Assembly (NCBI RefSeq): GCF_902491285.1
Contig: NZ_CABUHK010000045.1
Span: forward strand, 1 to 46,536
Origin: an uncultured Bacteroides sp.
GTDB lineage: Bacteria; Bacteroidota; Bacteroidia; Bacteroidales; Bacteroidaceae
Length of the DNA stretch: 46,536 nucleotides
Reading direction: 5' to 3'
A model generated the notes under the pieces. The model ran no database searches and was not told the DNA's origin. It was given only the letters and a program-made list of their open reading frames with translations. Shown here one piece after another: positions 1 to 6,727 of the stretch. The stretch's first letter is position 1. Each line of letters starts with the position of its first letter. The position numbers and the translations under genes are program-made.

Positions 1-167
1 AAAGTGGATTGCACCACTTCTTCAGCCATATATTGATTGCCGGAAGAAAGCCGCATAATAAAATTGTACAGTTTGCCACTATACATCGTATATAACTTTT
101 CAAATGCCTGAAAAGAACCTTCCTTTAACTTGATTAATAAAAGTTTTTCAGCAGTAGAGTCAATCAT
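1..167 (-). CDS. ECF RNA polymerase sigma factor, N-terminal part (runs off left edge)
   Basis: Reading the minus strand from an ATG at 165-167 gives 55 open codons to the window edge, beginning MIDSTAEKLLLIKLKEGSF and containing AFEKLYTMYSGKLYNFIMRL followed by AEEVVQSTF. That is the typical start of region 2 of a Bacteroidota ECF sigma-70 factor: an acidic/basic helix, then F..LY..Y...L...., then the AEEVVQ(D/S).F core-binding segment. A minus-strand -7-like box (TACCTTTG, 192-185) lies just upstream and supports this start. The DNA-binding region 4 and any FecR partner lie outside the window, so its regulon cannot be judged. It is separate from the three complete sigma genes in the window. 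Confidence 0.8.
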   Translation of the reverse strand, partial: MIDSTAEKLLLIKLKEGSFQAFEKLYTMYSGKLYNFIMRLSSGNQYMAEEVVQST

Positions 168-184
168 ATTTTAGAGTTTTGTGA

Positions 185-192
185 CAAAGGTA
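185..192 (-). promoter_or_regulatory. -7 box for the partial sigma gene
   Basis: TACCTTTG on the minus strand matches the Bacteroides -7 consensus TAnnTTTG and sits about 18 bases before the sigma start codon. No good TTTG -33 box is at the usual distance. The rest of 168-355 is AT-rich with no recognised gene. Confidence 0.4.
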
Positions 193-355
193 TGTTACTG
201 TTGGTCTGAAACAGATGACAATATTATTAATATTTTCTCAATTATCCGATTTTTCGGGAAGGTTTCTGCATAATATTTATTTTTACTAAAGTCCAAAAAT
301 AGTTAATTAACTCCTTAGACTATTCAATATTCCGCTAGCATACAAGGATATTTTC

Positions 356-363
356 TATCTTTG
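356..363 (+). promoter_or_regulatory. -7 box for the 414-1097 gene region
   Basis: TATCTTTG on the plus strand is a perfect Bacteroides -7 element, about 50 bases before the ATG at 414. The -33 region is not convincing. Confidence 0.5.
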
Positions 364-413
364 CAATAGAATTACGTTATCAAAGATGAAATGTAATTTT
401 AAGATTAAATATA

Positions 414-575
414 ATGGGCAATATCAAGACAAAACAAAAAAATATATCTTCTCAAAAGCAGAAGAATAAAATCAATCCCTCAAAAATTGATGATGGGAAA
501 AAGTTTGTATTGTCTGATGTATCCAAAGAAGAACTAAGTAAAAGAAGGATTCCAGTATACCCTTACCTCCTCTAA
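414..575 (+). CDS. Small lysine-rich ORF, possibly the 5' part of a split gene
   Basis: An ATG at 414, properly placed after the -7 box at 356-363, opens 53 codons of a basic, Lys/Gln/Asn-rich protein (MGNIKTKQKN start, VYPYLL end) that stops with TAA at 573-575. The next codon, ATG at 576, opens a longer ORF in exactly the same frame. The short product matches no family I know. Either it is a real small protein whose translation restarts into the next ORF, or it is the N-terminus of one gene of about 227 codons broken by a nonsense codon. Its promoter and starting position favour it being translated. Confidence 0.4.
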   Translation: MGNIKTKQKNISSQKQKNKINPSKIDDGKKFVLSDVSKEELSKRRIPVYPYLL

Positions 576-1097
576 ATGTTAGAAAGCGCTTACCCATTCT
601 TTTTCATTCAAAAAGATGAAGAAAATGAGGATGGACTTCTATCTATATCATTATACAGATTCAAATCCACTAAATCAAATTTGGTTTATATCGTTCGAGT
701 AGAACAATATGAATACAATATCTATGCTGTAAAATTCTATCAGAAAAGCCATAGATTGTCCCATAATAAATACAGGATAATGACCAATACATTCGAGCCT
801 AGAAGGATTATAAATACCTGTATTAATATTATGCTTTCTATTTATGAAGAAGATCCAAAAGCTTCATTTGGTTTTATTGGAGCCAACGGCTTCAACGAAG
901 ATACTAAGTGTACTAAAAGATATAGAGTCTATTCAAGAATTGTAGCAACTTATTTTAGCGACAGGGTTTTCTATCATAAAGAAAATATAGAGAAAAGTGC
1001 ATATATGCTTATCAACAATATAGCACTAAAAGAAAATCCCGACTTGATTCAACAAATCGAGATTTTCTTTATCAACCAATATGATTATTTTGAATAA
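576..1097 (+). CDS. Unidentified 173-residue protein, possibly the 3' part of a split gene
   Basis: I do not recognise this protein with confidence. It is soluble, with no signal peptide or membrane segment, and rich in aromatic residues. It resembles small uncharacterised Bacteroides proteins with alternating beta strands (LYRFKS, YIVRVEQY, YNIYAVKFY) followed by helices (RRIINTCINIMLSIY, SAYMLINNIAL). No ribosome binding site precedes its ATG, which directly abuts the in-frame TAA of the upstream ORF, so it would depend on re-initiation or is the body of a broken gene. It is convergent with the anti-sigma gene, whose stop is 12 bases away. Confidence 0.5.
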   Translation: MLESAYPFFFIQKDEENEDGLLSISLYRFKSTKSNLVYIVRVEQYEYNIYAVKFYQKSHRLSHNKYRIMTNTFEPRRIINTCINIMLSIYEEDPKASFGFIGANGFNEDTKCTKRYRVYSRIVATYFSDRVFYHKENIEKSAYMLINNIALKENPDLIQQIEIFFINQYDYFE

Positions 1098-1109
1098 TAG
1101 TTATTCTTA

Positions 1110-2372
1110 TTAATAAGTCAAACGAATACCTGCCTGTATATTGAAATTGAACGGATTCTCCTTACGTATGGTCTGAATATCCGAACCGTCATCAAAATAA
1201 TAAGCAACACCCGGTTCTACATAGATACCGACACGTTTCGTTGCATTCAACTGCGCACCTACTGCACCGGATACCGAGAATTGCAAGGGTTTCACTGTTT
1301 CTTTTTCAGAACCGAGCTTTCCATAGACGCATTTCTCAATCATACCGCCACCGGATACATAAAGAGTAACGAGCTTCTTATCAAGGAAATTCCAGTTGGC
1401 ACGCAACGGGATACCGATATAATGGAGCTTCTGTTCTATCTGCTGGTCATTATCAGCCAGTTTGGCATCCGAAGAAAGCAGCGTATAAATCAAACCGGAT
1501 TCCAGGGAGAAACCTTTGCCCAAAGCCTTACGAACAGACAATCCGAAAGAGATAGGCTGATGGTGTTTAATATCCACGATCTGTTTTGCCTGACGCAAGT
1601 AAGGTACTCCGTCTTCAAAAACCAAAGTTTGGTCGTTGGGAATTTGCATCAAGCCGTTTGAAACGGAAAGCATACTGACACGAGAATAAGGATATGCACC
1701 CGACCCTACTTCTGATGAAGCACCGCCCGAATTTCCAACTCCCAGTCCCATAGACCAGGTTCCTTTCTGAGAAGATGGCTTTTCTGTCGGGATATGATAT
1801 TTATCTCTTCCGGAAGGACGGCGCGGTCTGTTGCTCGCTGTCGGTCGTTCCGTATCTTTCGTTTGAGTTTGACCGGCATTTGTTTCTTCTGCCGGTTCTC
1901 CCTCTTCGACAGCTTTTCCGGGTTCGTTTTCTTCAATTACAGGTTCCGGTTCGTCTTTCACTACGGGTTCATTAGCTACCAGTGTTTTATGTTCCGGGAT
2001 ATTCCGGTCTGCTTTCGCCAGCCGGTCTTCACGGGCAACGGGACGCAGGACAGGTTCGGCAGAAGTTCCTTGCACATCCGGTTGTTGCACGCCCGGCAAA
2101 GCATCGGGTGTGGAAGCTAATGCCGGTGTTTGTATATGACGCATTTCATCTGCCGCAGGTGTCCCCAGGAAATACAGGCTTACTGACGAGACGACAGCCA
2201 GCAATATAACAGCCGCAGCAGCCATCATCCATTTTCGATAAGGATATATCTTCTTCTCCACAGGGGGCATAAGCTCTTTCTCCAGTTGTTCCCAACCGGA
2301 AGCAGGTGTCGGCTCGGAATAATCTGCGAGCTTCTCCTTCAACTTATTCATCCACAATTCTTTCTCTTCCAT
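1110..2372 (-). CDS. Dual membrane-spanning (Dma-type) anti-sigma factor with C-terminal outer-membrane beta-barrel domain
   Basis: The 420-residue protein has three visible parts. First is a short cytoplasmic segment (about 1-46) with the W..LEKEL pattern of Bacteroidota anti-sigma N-termini. Next is one transmembrane helix (about 48-69, AAAAVILLAVVSSVSLYFL), followed by a long Pro/Glu-rich linker (about 75-195). Last is a C-terminal domain (about 200-420) that looks like a porin-type beta-barrel (OMP_b-brl family): alternating strands, an aromatic C-terminal strand and a GIYVEPGVAYYF motif. It follows its ECF sigma gene by 6 bases, so the two are surely co-transcribed. This layout is that of the Dma family known from B. 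thetaiotaomicron, where the protein bridges inner and outer membranes, restrains an ECF21 sigma and affects vesicle production. Function here is inferred from that family. Confidence 0.75.
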   Translation of the reverse strand: MEEKELWMNKLKEKLADYSEPTPASGWEQLEKELMPPVEKKIYPYRKWMMAAAAVILLAVVSSVSLYFLGTPAADEMRHIQTPALASTPDALPGVQQPDVQGTSAEPVLRPVAREDRLAKADRNIPEHKTLVANEPVVKDEPEPVIEENEPGKAVEEGEPAEETNAGQTQTKDTERPTASNRPRRPSGRDKYHIPTEKPSSQKGTWSMGLGVGNSGGASSEVGSGAYPYSRVSMLSVSNGLMQIPNDQTLVFEDGVPYLRQAKQIVDIKHHQPISFGLSVRKALGKGFSLESGLIYTLLSSDAKLADNDQQIEQKLHYIGIPLRANWNFLDKKLVTLYVSGGGMIEKCVYGKLGSEKETVKPLQFSVSGAVGAQLNATKRVGIYVEPGVAYYFDDGSDIQTIRKENPFNFNIQAGIRLTY

Positions 2373-2378
2373 CTCTAT

Positions 2379-2927
2379 CTATCCATTATGCATTATCCAT
2401 TCTTTTACTCTTTTTGCCAATACCGTCTTCGCCCGAAACAGTTGCGAAGCCGAAGATTTCTCATTAATACCTAATACCTGAGCGATTTCTTTGTGTGATT
2501 TATCCTCGAACGTATAAAGGTTGAACACTGTACGATACCCCGCCGGCAGTTCTTCGATAAACTGCATCAACACCTTTTGGGGTATCGCTTCCACATCGGA
2601 AGCATCCGGCTCTTCATATTCTTCGGGCAACTCTTCCAATGACGTTGCCTGATTGATTACATCATTCTTCCGGAGATACTGCAAAGCGGTATTGACCACC
2701 ACCCGCTCCATCCAGGCCCGCAGGGAGCCTTCACCCCGCCAGGTGAACTTGTCGAAAGAGTCGAATATCTTTATAAAACTGTCGTGAAGCAGATCCTGGG
2801 CCGTATCACGGTCGCCGGCATAGCGCAGACAGATGCCAAGCATACGCCCCGCATACTGCTCATACAGTTCCTTGCGGGCCCGGTTGTTTCCTTGCCTGCA
2901 TTGCTCCGACAACTCTAATTCTTCCAT
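2379..2927 (-). CDS. ECF sigma factor (ECF21-like), partner of the Dma-type anti-sigma
   Basis: A 182-residue ECF sigma. Region 2 spans about 1-80 (LYEQYAGRMLGICLRY, DLLHDSFIKIF) and region 4 about 120-178 (ELPAGYRTVFNLYTFE, SHKEIAQVLGI, SSASQLFRAKTVL). I chose the ATG at 2927 (MEELELSEQCRQGN). The open frame extends 17 codons further, but that extension crosses the -7 box at 2966-2959 and so could not be translated from this promoter. The sequence AAGAGA precedes the chosen ATG. The anti-sigma gene follows directly. A good promoter of the housekeeping type suggests basal expression, with release of the sigma controlled by its membrane partner. Confidence 0.85.
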   Translation of the reverse strand: MEELELSEQCRQGNNRARKELYEQYAGRMLGICLRYAGDRDTAQDLLHDSFIKIFDSFDKFTWRGEGSLRAWMERVVVNTALQYLRKNDVINQATSLEELPEEYEEPDASDVEAIPQKVLMQFIEELPAGYRTVFNLYTFEDKSHKEIAQVLGINEKSSASQLFRAKTVLAKRVKEWIMHNG

Positions 2928-2958
2928 TCTCTTACACGTGTTTACCTTATAAATGCAG

Positions 2959-2990
2959 CAAAGATAGAAATACTGCATAGAGAGAACAAG
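2959..2990 (-). promoter_or_regulatory. Promoter of the sigma/anti-sigma operon
   Basis: The minus strand shows TATCTTTG (2966-2959) with a CTTG-like -33 element about 20 bases upstream, close to the Bacteroides consensus. Its position fixes the sigma start at 2927. Confidence 0.55.
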
Positions 2991-3100
2991 TCTTTTAGCA
3001 CTTTTGTTTCTTTAACAGATGCAGATGCAATATTTTGGGTTCCCGTGCATTTTTTGAGTACAAAGCAGTATTATTAATCAATCTAAAACTTAGTTTATAT

Positions 3101-3820
3101 ATGAAGAAATTGAAATTCATTGCCTATATCTTTGCTATTATGACCACAATGCCGATTCTCCAGTCTTGCCTGGACGACGATGACAGTCCGTCCGACTTAC
3201 TGGTTATCAGCACAATAAATATGATGAGCCAGGATAGCAAGGATTTTTATTTCACCTTGGATGATGGAAAGAAGATGTATCCAAGCAACGGACAAGGATG
3301 GAATAACGCAGATTTTGCGGATGGGCAGCGTGCCTTTGTCATGTTCAACGAACTGGAGGAGCCGGTAGGCGGATATGACTACAATGTACGGGTAAAAGAG
3401 ATTAAGGAAATCCTGACCAAGGACATCGTCACTATGGATGAAGAAGAAAACAATGAGGAAAAAATCGGAGACGATAAGATTAACGCTACTTATATGTGGA
3501 TTAACAAGGATAAGAAATATCTGACTATCGAATTCCAATATTATGGTACGCACAGCGAAGATAAGAAGCATTTCCTGAATCTGGTTATCAATAACCTCAC
3601 CCCGGCTCCTACCGCAGACGAGGATAGTGAAGAGGATGAGTTTATCAATCTGGAGTTCCGCCACAACAACGAAGGGGATTATCCTCAGACTTTAGGCGAA
3701 GGATACGTATCCTTCAGACTGGACAAAATCAAGGAACAGATGGAAGGAAAGAAAGGATTAAGAATCCGTGTCAATACTCTATATGGCGGAATAAAAACAT
3801 ATGAAGTGAAATTTCCCTAA
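3101..3820 (+). CDS. NigD-like lipoprotein
   Basis: A 239-residue secreted lipoprotein. The signal peptide [23 protein letters not shown] ends in an L-Q-S-C lipobox and is followed by an acidic DDDD stretch typical of surface-directed Bacteroides lipoproteins. The body has the NigD-like layout: a small N-terminal beta domain with F-x-L-D-D-G-K, then [12 protein letters not shown] and [16 protein letters not shown], then a C-terminal beta-sandwich. The family is named from the Prevotella nigrescin operon and its molecular role is poorly known. I start at 3101 because the frame's upstream extension lacks signal-peptide character. It is divergent from the ECF sigma/Dma pair. NigD-like proteins have been linked to vesicle control in B. 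thetaiotaomicron, so regulation by that sigma is plausible but unproven. Confidence 0.75.
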   Translation: MKKLKFIAYIFAIMTTMPILQSCLDDDDSPSDLLVISTINMMSQDSKDFYFTLDDGKKMYPSNGQGWNNADFADGQRAFVMFNELEEPVGGYDYNVRVKEIKEILTKDIVTMDEEENNEEKIGDDKINATYMWINKDKKYLTIEFQYYGTHSEDKKHFLNLVINNLTPAPTADEDSEEDEFINLEFRHNNEGDYPQTLGEGYVSFRLDKIKEQMEGKKGLRIRVNTLYGGIKTYEVKFP

Positions 3821-3877
3821 TCTGCTAATCGAAACATGAAAGACACTCTTTTTTAATATAATATATTAATTACGCAA

Positions 3878-3919
3878 AAGAGGGCGGTAGTTGTGAAACT
3901 CCCGCCCTTCTTATTTTTT
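3878..3919 (+). terminator. Intrinsic terminator after the NigD-like gene
   Basis: A hairpin (AGGGCGG paired with CCGCCCT, flanked by AAG/CTT) is followed by TTCTTATTTTTTG, about 60 bases after the NigD-like stop codon. Confidence 0.7.
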
Positions 3920-4055
3920 GTTATAGGGAATGTAAAAACAAAGTTTCGGCAATGTACTTTTTCATACTTAATCAAGAAATTGTTTATTTATGGATTTATT
4001 CTCCCCAAATAGATAATTAACTCAGGGAATCAAAGTCTATATGTATAATTATGAT

Positions 4056-4063
4056 TAACTTTG
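4056..4063 (+). promoter_or_regulatory. -7 box for the EamA transporter gene
   Basis: TAACTTTG fits TAnnTTTG and lies 33 bases before the ATG at 4096. It makes the more upstream in-frame ATG (4051) an impossible start. Apart from this box and the terminator, 3821-4095 shows nothing else. Confidence 0.5.
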
Positions 4064-4095
4064 CGACATTTTTTAAACAAAGAAAATTACACCGA

Positions 4096-5019
4096 ATGAA
4101 AAAAGGACTTTTTTATGCTATACTGGCCTCTGTTTTATGGGCTATTGTCAATCCATTTATCAAACAAGGACTAAGTTACGATTTTACTCCGATGAACTTT
4201 GCCGGAATCCGTTTTACTATTGTGGGGATTATTCTTTTCGCATACACCTGGCACAAGGGTATGTGGAAAGAGATACGTCAGCACAGCAAGTTATTCCTGA
4301 ATCTGATTCTTATCAATATGTTTATGGGATATACGGCTTTCTACTTCGGTGTGGATTTTGTGAGTGGTGCCATCTCGTCTATTATCATGGGGATGACCCC
4401 GCTTATCAACGTGCTTCTGGCGCATTTGCTTGCTAGTAATGACAGACTGAATGTCCATAAAATAATCAGTCTTGTGGTCAGCCTTATCGGATTGTTTCTG
4501 ATTATAGGAATGGGAAGCGATGGTGCGCCACTCGATTGGAAAGGAATCGCCGGTATTGTGCTGTTACTGCTCAGCATTATTTTTCAAGGATATTCCGCTA
4601 TCTCCGTTTCGGAAGATAAGGGAAAAGTAAATCCTATTTTTCTGAATGCCGTGCAGATGTTCTTCGGCGGGTTACTCATATATATGATAGGACTGGGCAC
4701 GGAAGGTTATCATTCTTTTATCGGAAAGCCGGGCGGATTCTACATCAGTCTTGGCATTCTGGTGTTTATTTCTGTCTTTGCTTTCAGCTTTTGGTTTATT
4801 GCTCTGCAAAGTAAAGGTGCGAAAGTCAGCGATATTAATATGTGCAGGTTGATTAATCCGATTCTCGGCGCAGTGTTGAGTTGGATGATGCTTCCGGACG
4901 AATATCCGACATTCAGTACGGTAGCGGGAATGGTTATTATCGTCAGCTCCTTGATTATTTATTTCAAAGGAGCTGAGATAAGCCAATGGGTCAAGAAGAA
5001 AACAGTGAAAGCAAACTGA
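4096..5019 (+). CDS. EamA/DMT-family inner-membrane transporter
   Basis: A 307-residue polytopic membrane protein with about ten hydrophobic helices arranged as two repeats, as in the drug/metabolite transporter superfamily. Repeat one begins MKKGLFYAILASVLWAIVNP and contains FAGIRFTIVGIILFAYTW and FYFGVDFVSGAISSIIMGMTPLINVLLA. Repeat two contains GIAGIVLLLLSIIFQGYSAI and ends NPILGAVLSWMMLPDEYPTFSTVAGMVIIVSSLIIYF, the characteristic P...P.G...GG-type tail. It probably exports a small metabolite, but the substrate cannot be read from sequence. I start at 4096, just after the promoter. It converges on oxyR across a repeat tract. Confidence 0.85.
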   Translation: MKKGLFYAILASVLWAIVNPFIKQGLSYDFTPMNFAGIRFTIVGIILFAYTWHKGMWKEIRQHSKLFLNLILINMFMGYTAFYFGVDFVSGAISSIIMGMTPLINVLLAHLLASNDRLNVHKIISLVVSLIGLFLIIGMGSDGAPLDWKGIAGIVLLLLSIIFQGYSAISVSEDKGKVNPIFLNAVQMFFGGLLIYMIGLGTEGYHSFIGKPGGFYISLGILVFISVFAFSFWFIALQSKGAKVSDINMCRLINPILGAVLSWMMLPDEYPTFSTVAGMVIIVSSLIIYFKGAEISQWVKKKTVKAN

Positions 5020-5129
5020 GTTATTGCAGAAGCTGAGTTATTGCAGACTTTAAATTATAGTCTGCTTAGATTATAGTCTGCTTGAATTATAGTTGACTTT
5101 TAATTATAGTCTGCTGAATTATAGCAGAC
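5018..5129. repeat. Short tandem repeats between convergent genes
   Basis: Two copies of a 17-base unit (GAGTTATTGCAGA at 5018 and 5035) are followed by five ATTATAG units starting at 5054, 5070, 5086, 5103 and 5118, a period of about 16; most copies continue GTCTGCT. The units create hairpins GCAGACT/AGTCTGC (5043-5065) and GTCTGCT/AGCAGAC (5109-5129), which may end transcription of both flanking genes. The tract covers the stop codons of both genes. Confidence 0.8.
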
Positions 5130-6045
5130 ATTGAATGGCCTGCAAAGTCAGCATTTCTTTAGGTACCGCCGCTTTTATTTCTTCTTTCAGTACACAGAGC
5201 AGGCTATGACGCACGAAATCTCTGCTAGTGGTCAGTACAACTTGACGCGTGGGACGTGGTATAGCGAACGGACGTACCAGTTTCCGCTGCTCTTCTGATA
5301 ATTGGGATACTGCCAATTCGGGAATAAAAGTTATCCCTTTCCCGCTTTCCACCATGCGCATAAAGGTTTCCATACTCCCCAAGCGGTAAGCCATCTGACT
5401 TACTTTTACAGCTTCCATCTGACAGAAGCGGACAAGCTGGTCACGGAAGCAATGTCCTTCATCCAGTAACCAAAGGCGTTCGCCGGTTATATCGGAAGTG
5501 CGGACAACCTCATGTTTGAAAGAGGGTTCTTTCTTGGATACATAAGCATAAAATTGCTCGTAGAACAATGTCTCCTCCGTAAGAAAAGCATCTTCCAGTT
5601 TGCTGGCTATGATTCCTGCATCCAAATCCCCACTATGCAATGCCTGCTGAATATCCTGCGTTTTCATTTCTGTGACACGAATATCCAATTCGGGATATTT
5701 CTCCATCAGTTGCGGAAAGAAGCGGGGAAGCAGATAGGGTGCAATAGTGGGCAATACTCCCAACCGGAATATACCGGATAGTGATTGCTTTTCTTCACTG
5801 ATGATTTCTTTTACCTGAGCTGCCTGCGCCAATATCACACGAGCCTGGTCTAGCACTTTTTGCCCGATAGCTGTCGGGCAAACGGGTTGAATACTCCGGT
5901 CGAACAGTTTCACTCCCAATTCATCCTCCAGTTTCTGAATCATAGCGCTCAATGTGGGTTGTGTCACCCGGCAATATTCCGCTGCACGGGCAAAGTGCCG
6001 GAACTGGTCAACGGCTAAGATGTATTCTAATTGTTGTATTGTCAT
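5119..6045 (-). CDS. oxyR: Hydrogen-peroxide-sensing LysR-type regulator OxyR
   Basis: A 308-residue LysR-type regulator. The N-terminal winged helix-turn-helix spans about 1-60 (LEYILAVDQFRHFARAAEYC, QPTLSAMIQKLEDELGVKLFDR) and the effector domain about 90-300. In the effector domain, LDEGHCFRDQLVRFC places cysteines at residues 199 and 208, the same spacing and numbering as the peroxide-sensing disulfide pair of E. coli OxyR. It is divergent from dps, a classic OxyR target in Bacteroides. A candidate OxyR operator overlaps its own promoter, suggesting autoregulation. OxyR senses peroxide in the cytoplasm and activates catalase, ahpCF and dps in this group. The last codons overlap a tandem-repeat tract. 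Confidence 0.93.
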   Translation of the reverse strand: MTIQQLEYILAVDQFRHFARAAEYCRVTQPTLSAMIQKLEDELGVKLFDRSIQPVCPTAIGQKVLDQARVILAQAAQVKEIISEEKQSLSGIFRLGVLPTIAPYLLPRFFPQLMEKYPELDIRVTEMKTQDIQQALHSGDLDAGIIASKLEDAFLTEETLFYEQFYAYVSKKEPSFKHEVVRTSDITGERLWLLDEGHCFRDQLVRFCQMEAVKVSQMAYRLGSMETFMRMVESGKGITFIPELAVSQLSEEQRKLVRPFAIPRPTRQVVLTTSRDFVRHSLLCVLKEEIKAAVPKEMLTLQAIQCLL

Positions 6046-6065
6046 CTATCAAATTGTTTGATGTT

Positions 6066-6090
6066 ATAGATTGTATCTATGCAAAGATAG
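6066..6090. promoter_or_regulatory. Candidate OxyR operator
   Basis: ATAG (6066-6069), seven bases, CTAT (6077-6080) gives the ATAG-N7-CTAT half-unit of the classical OxyR site; a further ATAG follows at 6087-6090 after six bases. It overlaps the oxyR -7 box and lies about 20 bases upstream of the dps -33 box. Confidence 0.6.
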
Positions 6091-6112
6091 AAATTTTCAG
6101 TTTGACAGCAAG
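6082..6112 (-). promoter_or_regulatory. oxyR promoter
   Basis: Minus-strand TATCTTTG (6089-6082) with CTTG (6112-6109) 19 bases upstream. It overlaps the candidate OxyR operator. Confidence 0.6.
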
Positions 6113-6132
6113 CACTTTCCGCCTTATCTTTG
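6101..6132 (+). promoter_or_regulatory. dps promoter
   Basis: TTTG (6101-6104), a 20-base spacer, then TATCTTTG (6125-6132): a perfect Bacteroides housekeeping promoter 46 bases before the dps ATG. Confidence 0.8.
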
Positions 6133-6178
6133 CAGTACAGAAAAAGAAAACAAGTATAAATCATTAAAATAAAAAAGT

Positions 6179-6655
6179 ATGAAAACTTTAGAATTTATCA
6201 AACTGAACGAATCGGGAGCAAACAACGTAGTAGCATCTTTGCAACAATTATTAGCAGACTTCCAAGTGTATTACACCAATCTTCGCGGTTTCCACTGGAA
6301 TATCAAGGGACATAATTTCTTTGTACTTCACAGCCAATTCGAAAAGATGTATGATGACACTGCGGAAAAAGTAGACGAAATCGCAGAGCGTATACTTATG
6401 CTGGGCGGTACTCCTGCCAATAAGTTCAGCGATTATCTGAAAGTTGCCAATATCAACGAAGTGGATAAAGTAAGCAATGGAGACGAGGCACTGAACAGTA
6501 TCCTTCAGTCTATCAGTTACTTGATTGGTGAGGAACGCAAGATTCTGTCTATCGCTTCACAAGCCGGAGACGAAGTTACCGTTTCGATGATGAGCGATTA
6601 TCTGAAAGAACAGGAAAAACTGGTGTGGATGTTGGTTGCTTATAATAGCAAGTAA
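6179..6655 (+). CDS. dps: Dps-family ferritin-like DNA-protection protein
   Basis: A 158-residue four-helix-bundle ferritin-like protein of normal Dps length. It would form a dodecamer that oxidises Fe(II) with peroxide and stores iron, shielding DNA. The ferroxidase residues can be placed: H39 and W40 in NLRGFHWNIKGHNF, H51 in VLHSQFEKMYDD, and D66 and E70 in KVDEIAERI, with the usual 12/15/4 spacing across the dimer interface. LGGTP follows as in other family members. It is expressed from a consensus promoter and lies divergent from oxyR, fitting induction by peroxide or oxygen exposure. The ATG is the only reasonable start. Confidence 0.93.
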   Translation: MKTLEFIKLNESGANNVVASLQQLLADFQVYYTNLRGFHWNIKGHNFFVLHSQFEKMYDDTAEKVDEIAERILMLGGTPANKFSDYLKVANINEVDKVSNGDEALNSILQSISYLIGEERKILSIASQAGDEVTVSMMSDYLKEQEKLVWMLVAYNSK

Positions 6656-6680
6656 TTTATAAAGGTTCAGGTTTTAAGTG

Positions 6681-6719
6681 AAAAAGAGAGAATATTTCCC
6701 CCAAAAGGAATATTCTCTC
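6681..6719 (-). terminator. Terminator at the end of locus 1
   Basis: An 11-bp perfect stem (6686-6696 with 6709-6719, GAGAGAATATT arm) is followed on the minus strand by TTTTT (6685-6681). It lies just past the sulfatase stop and may also limit dps read-through on the other strand. Confidence 0.8.
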
Positions 6720-6727
6720 CTCCTGAA

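Noticed and set aside
2928..2978. Longer start for the Dma-partner sigma factor
   Set aside because: The extension contains the promoter -7 box and lacks sigma-like sequence; the ATG at 2927 fits better.
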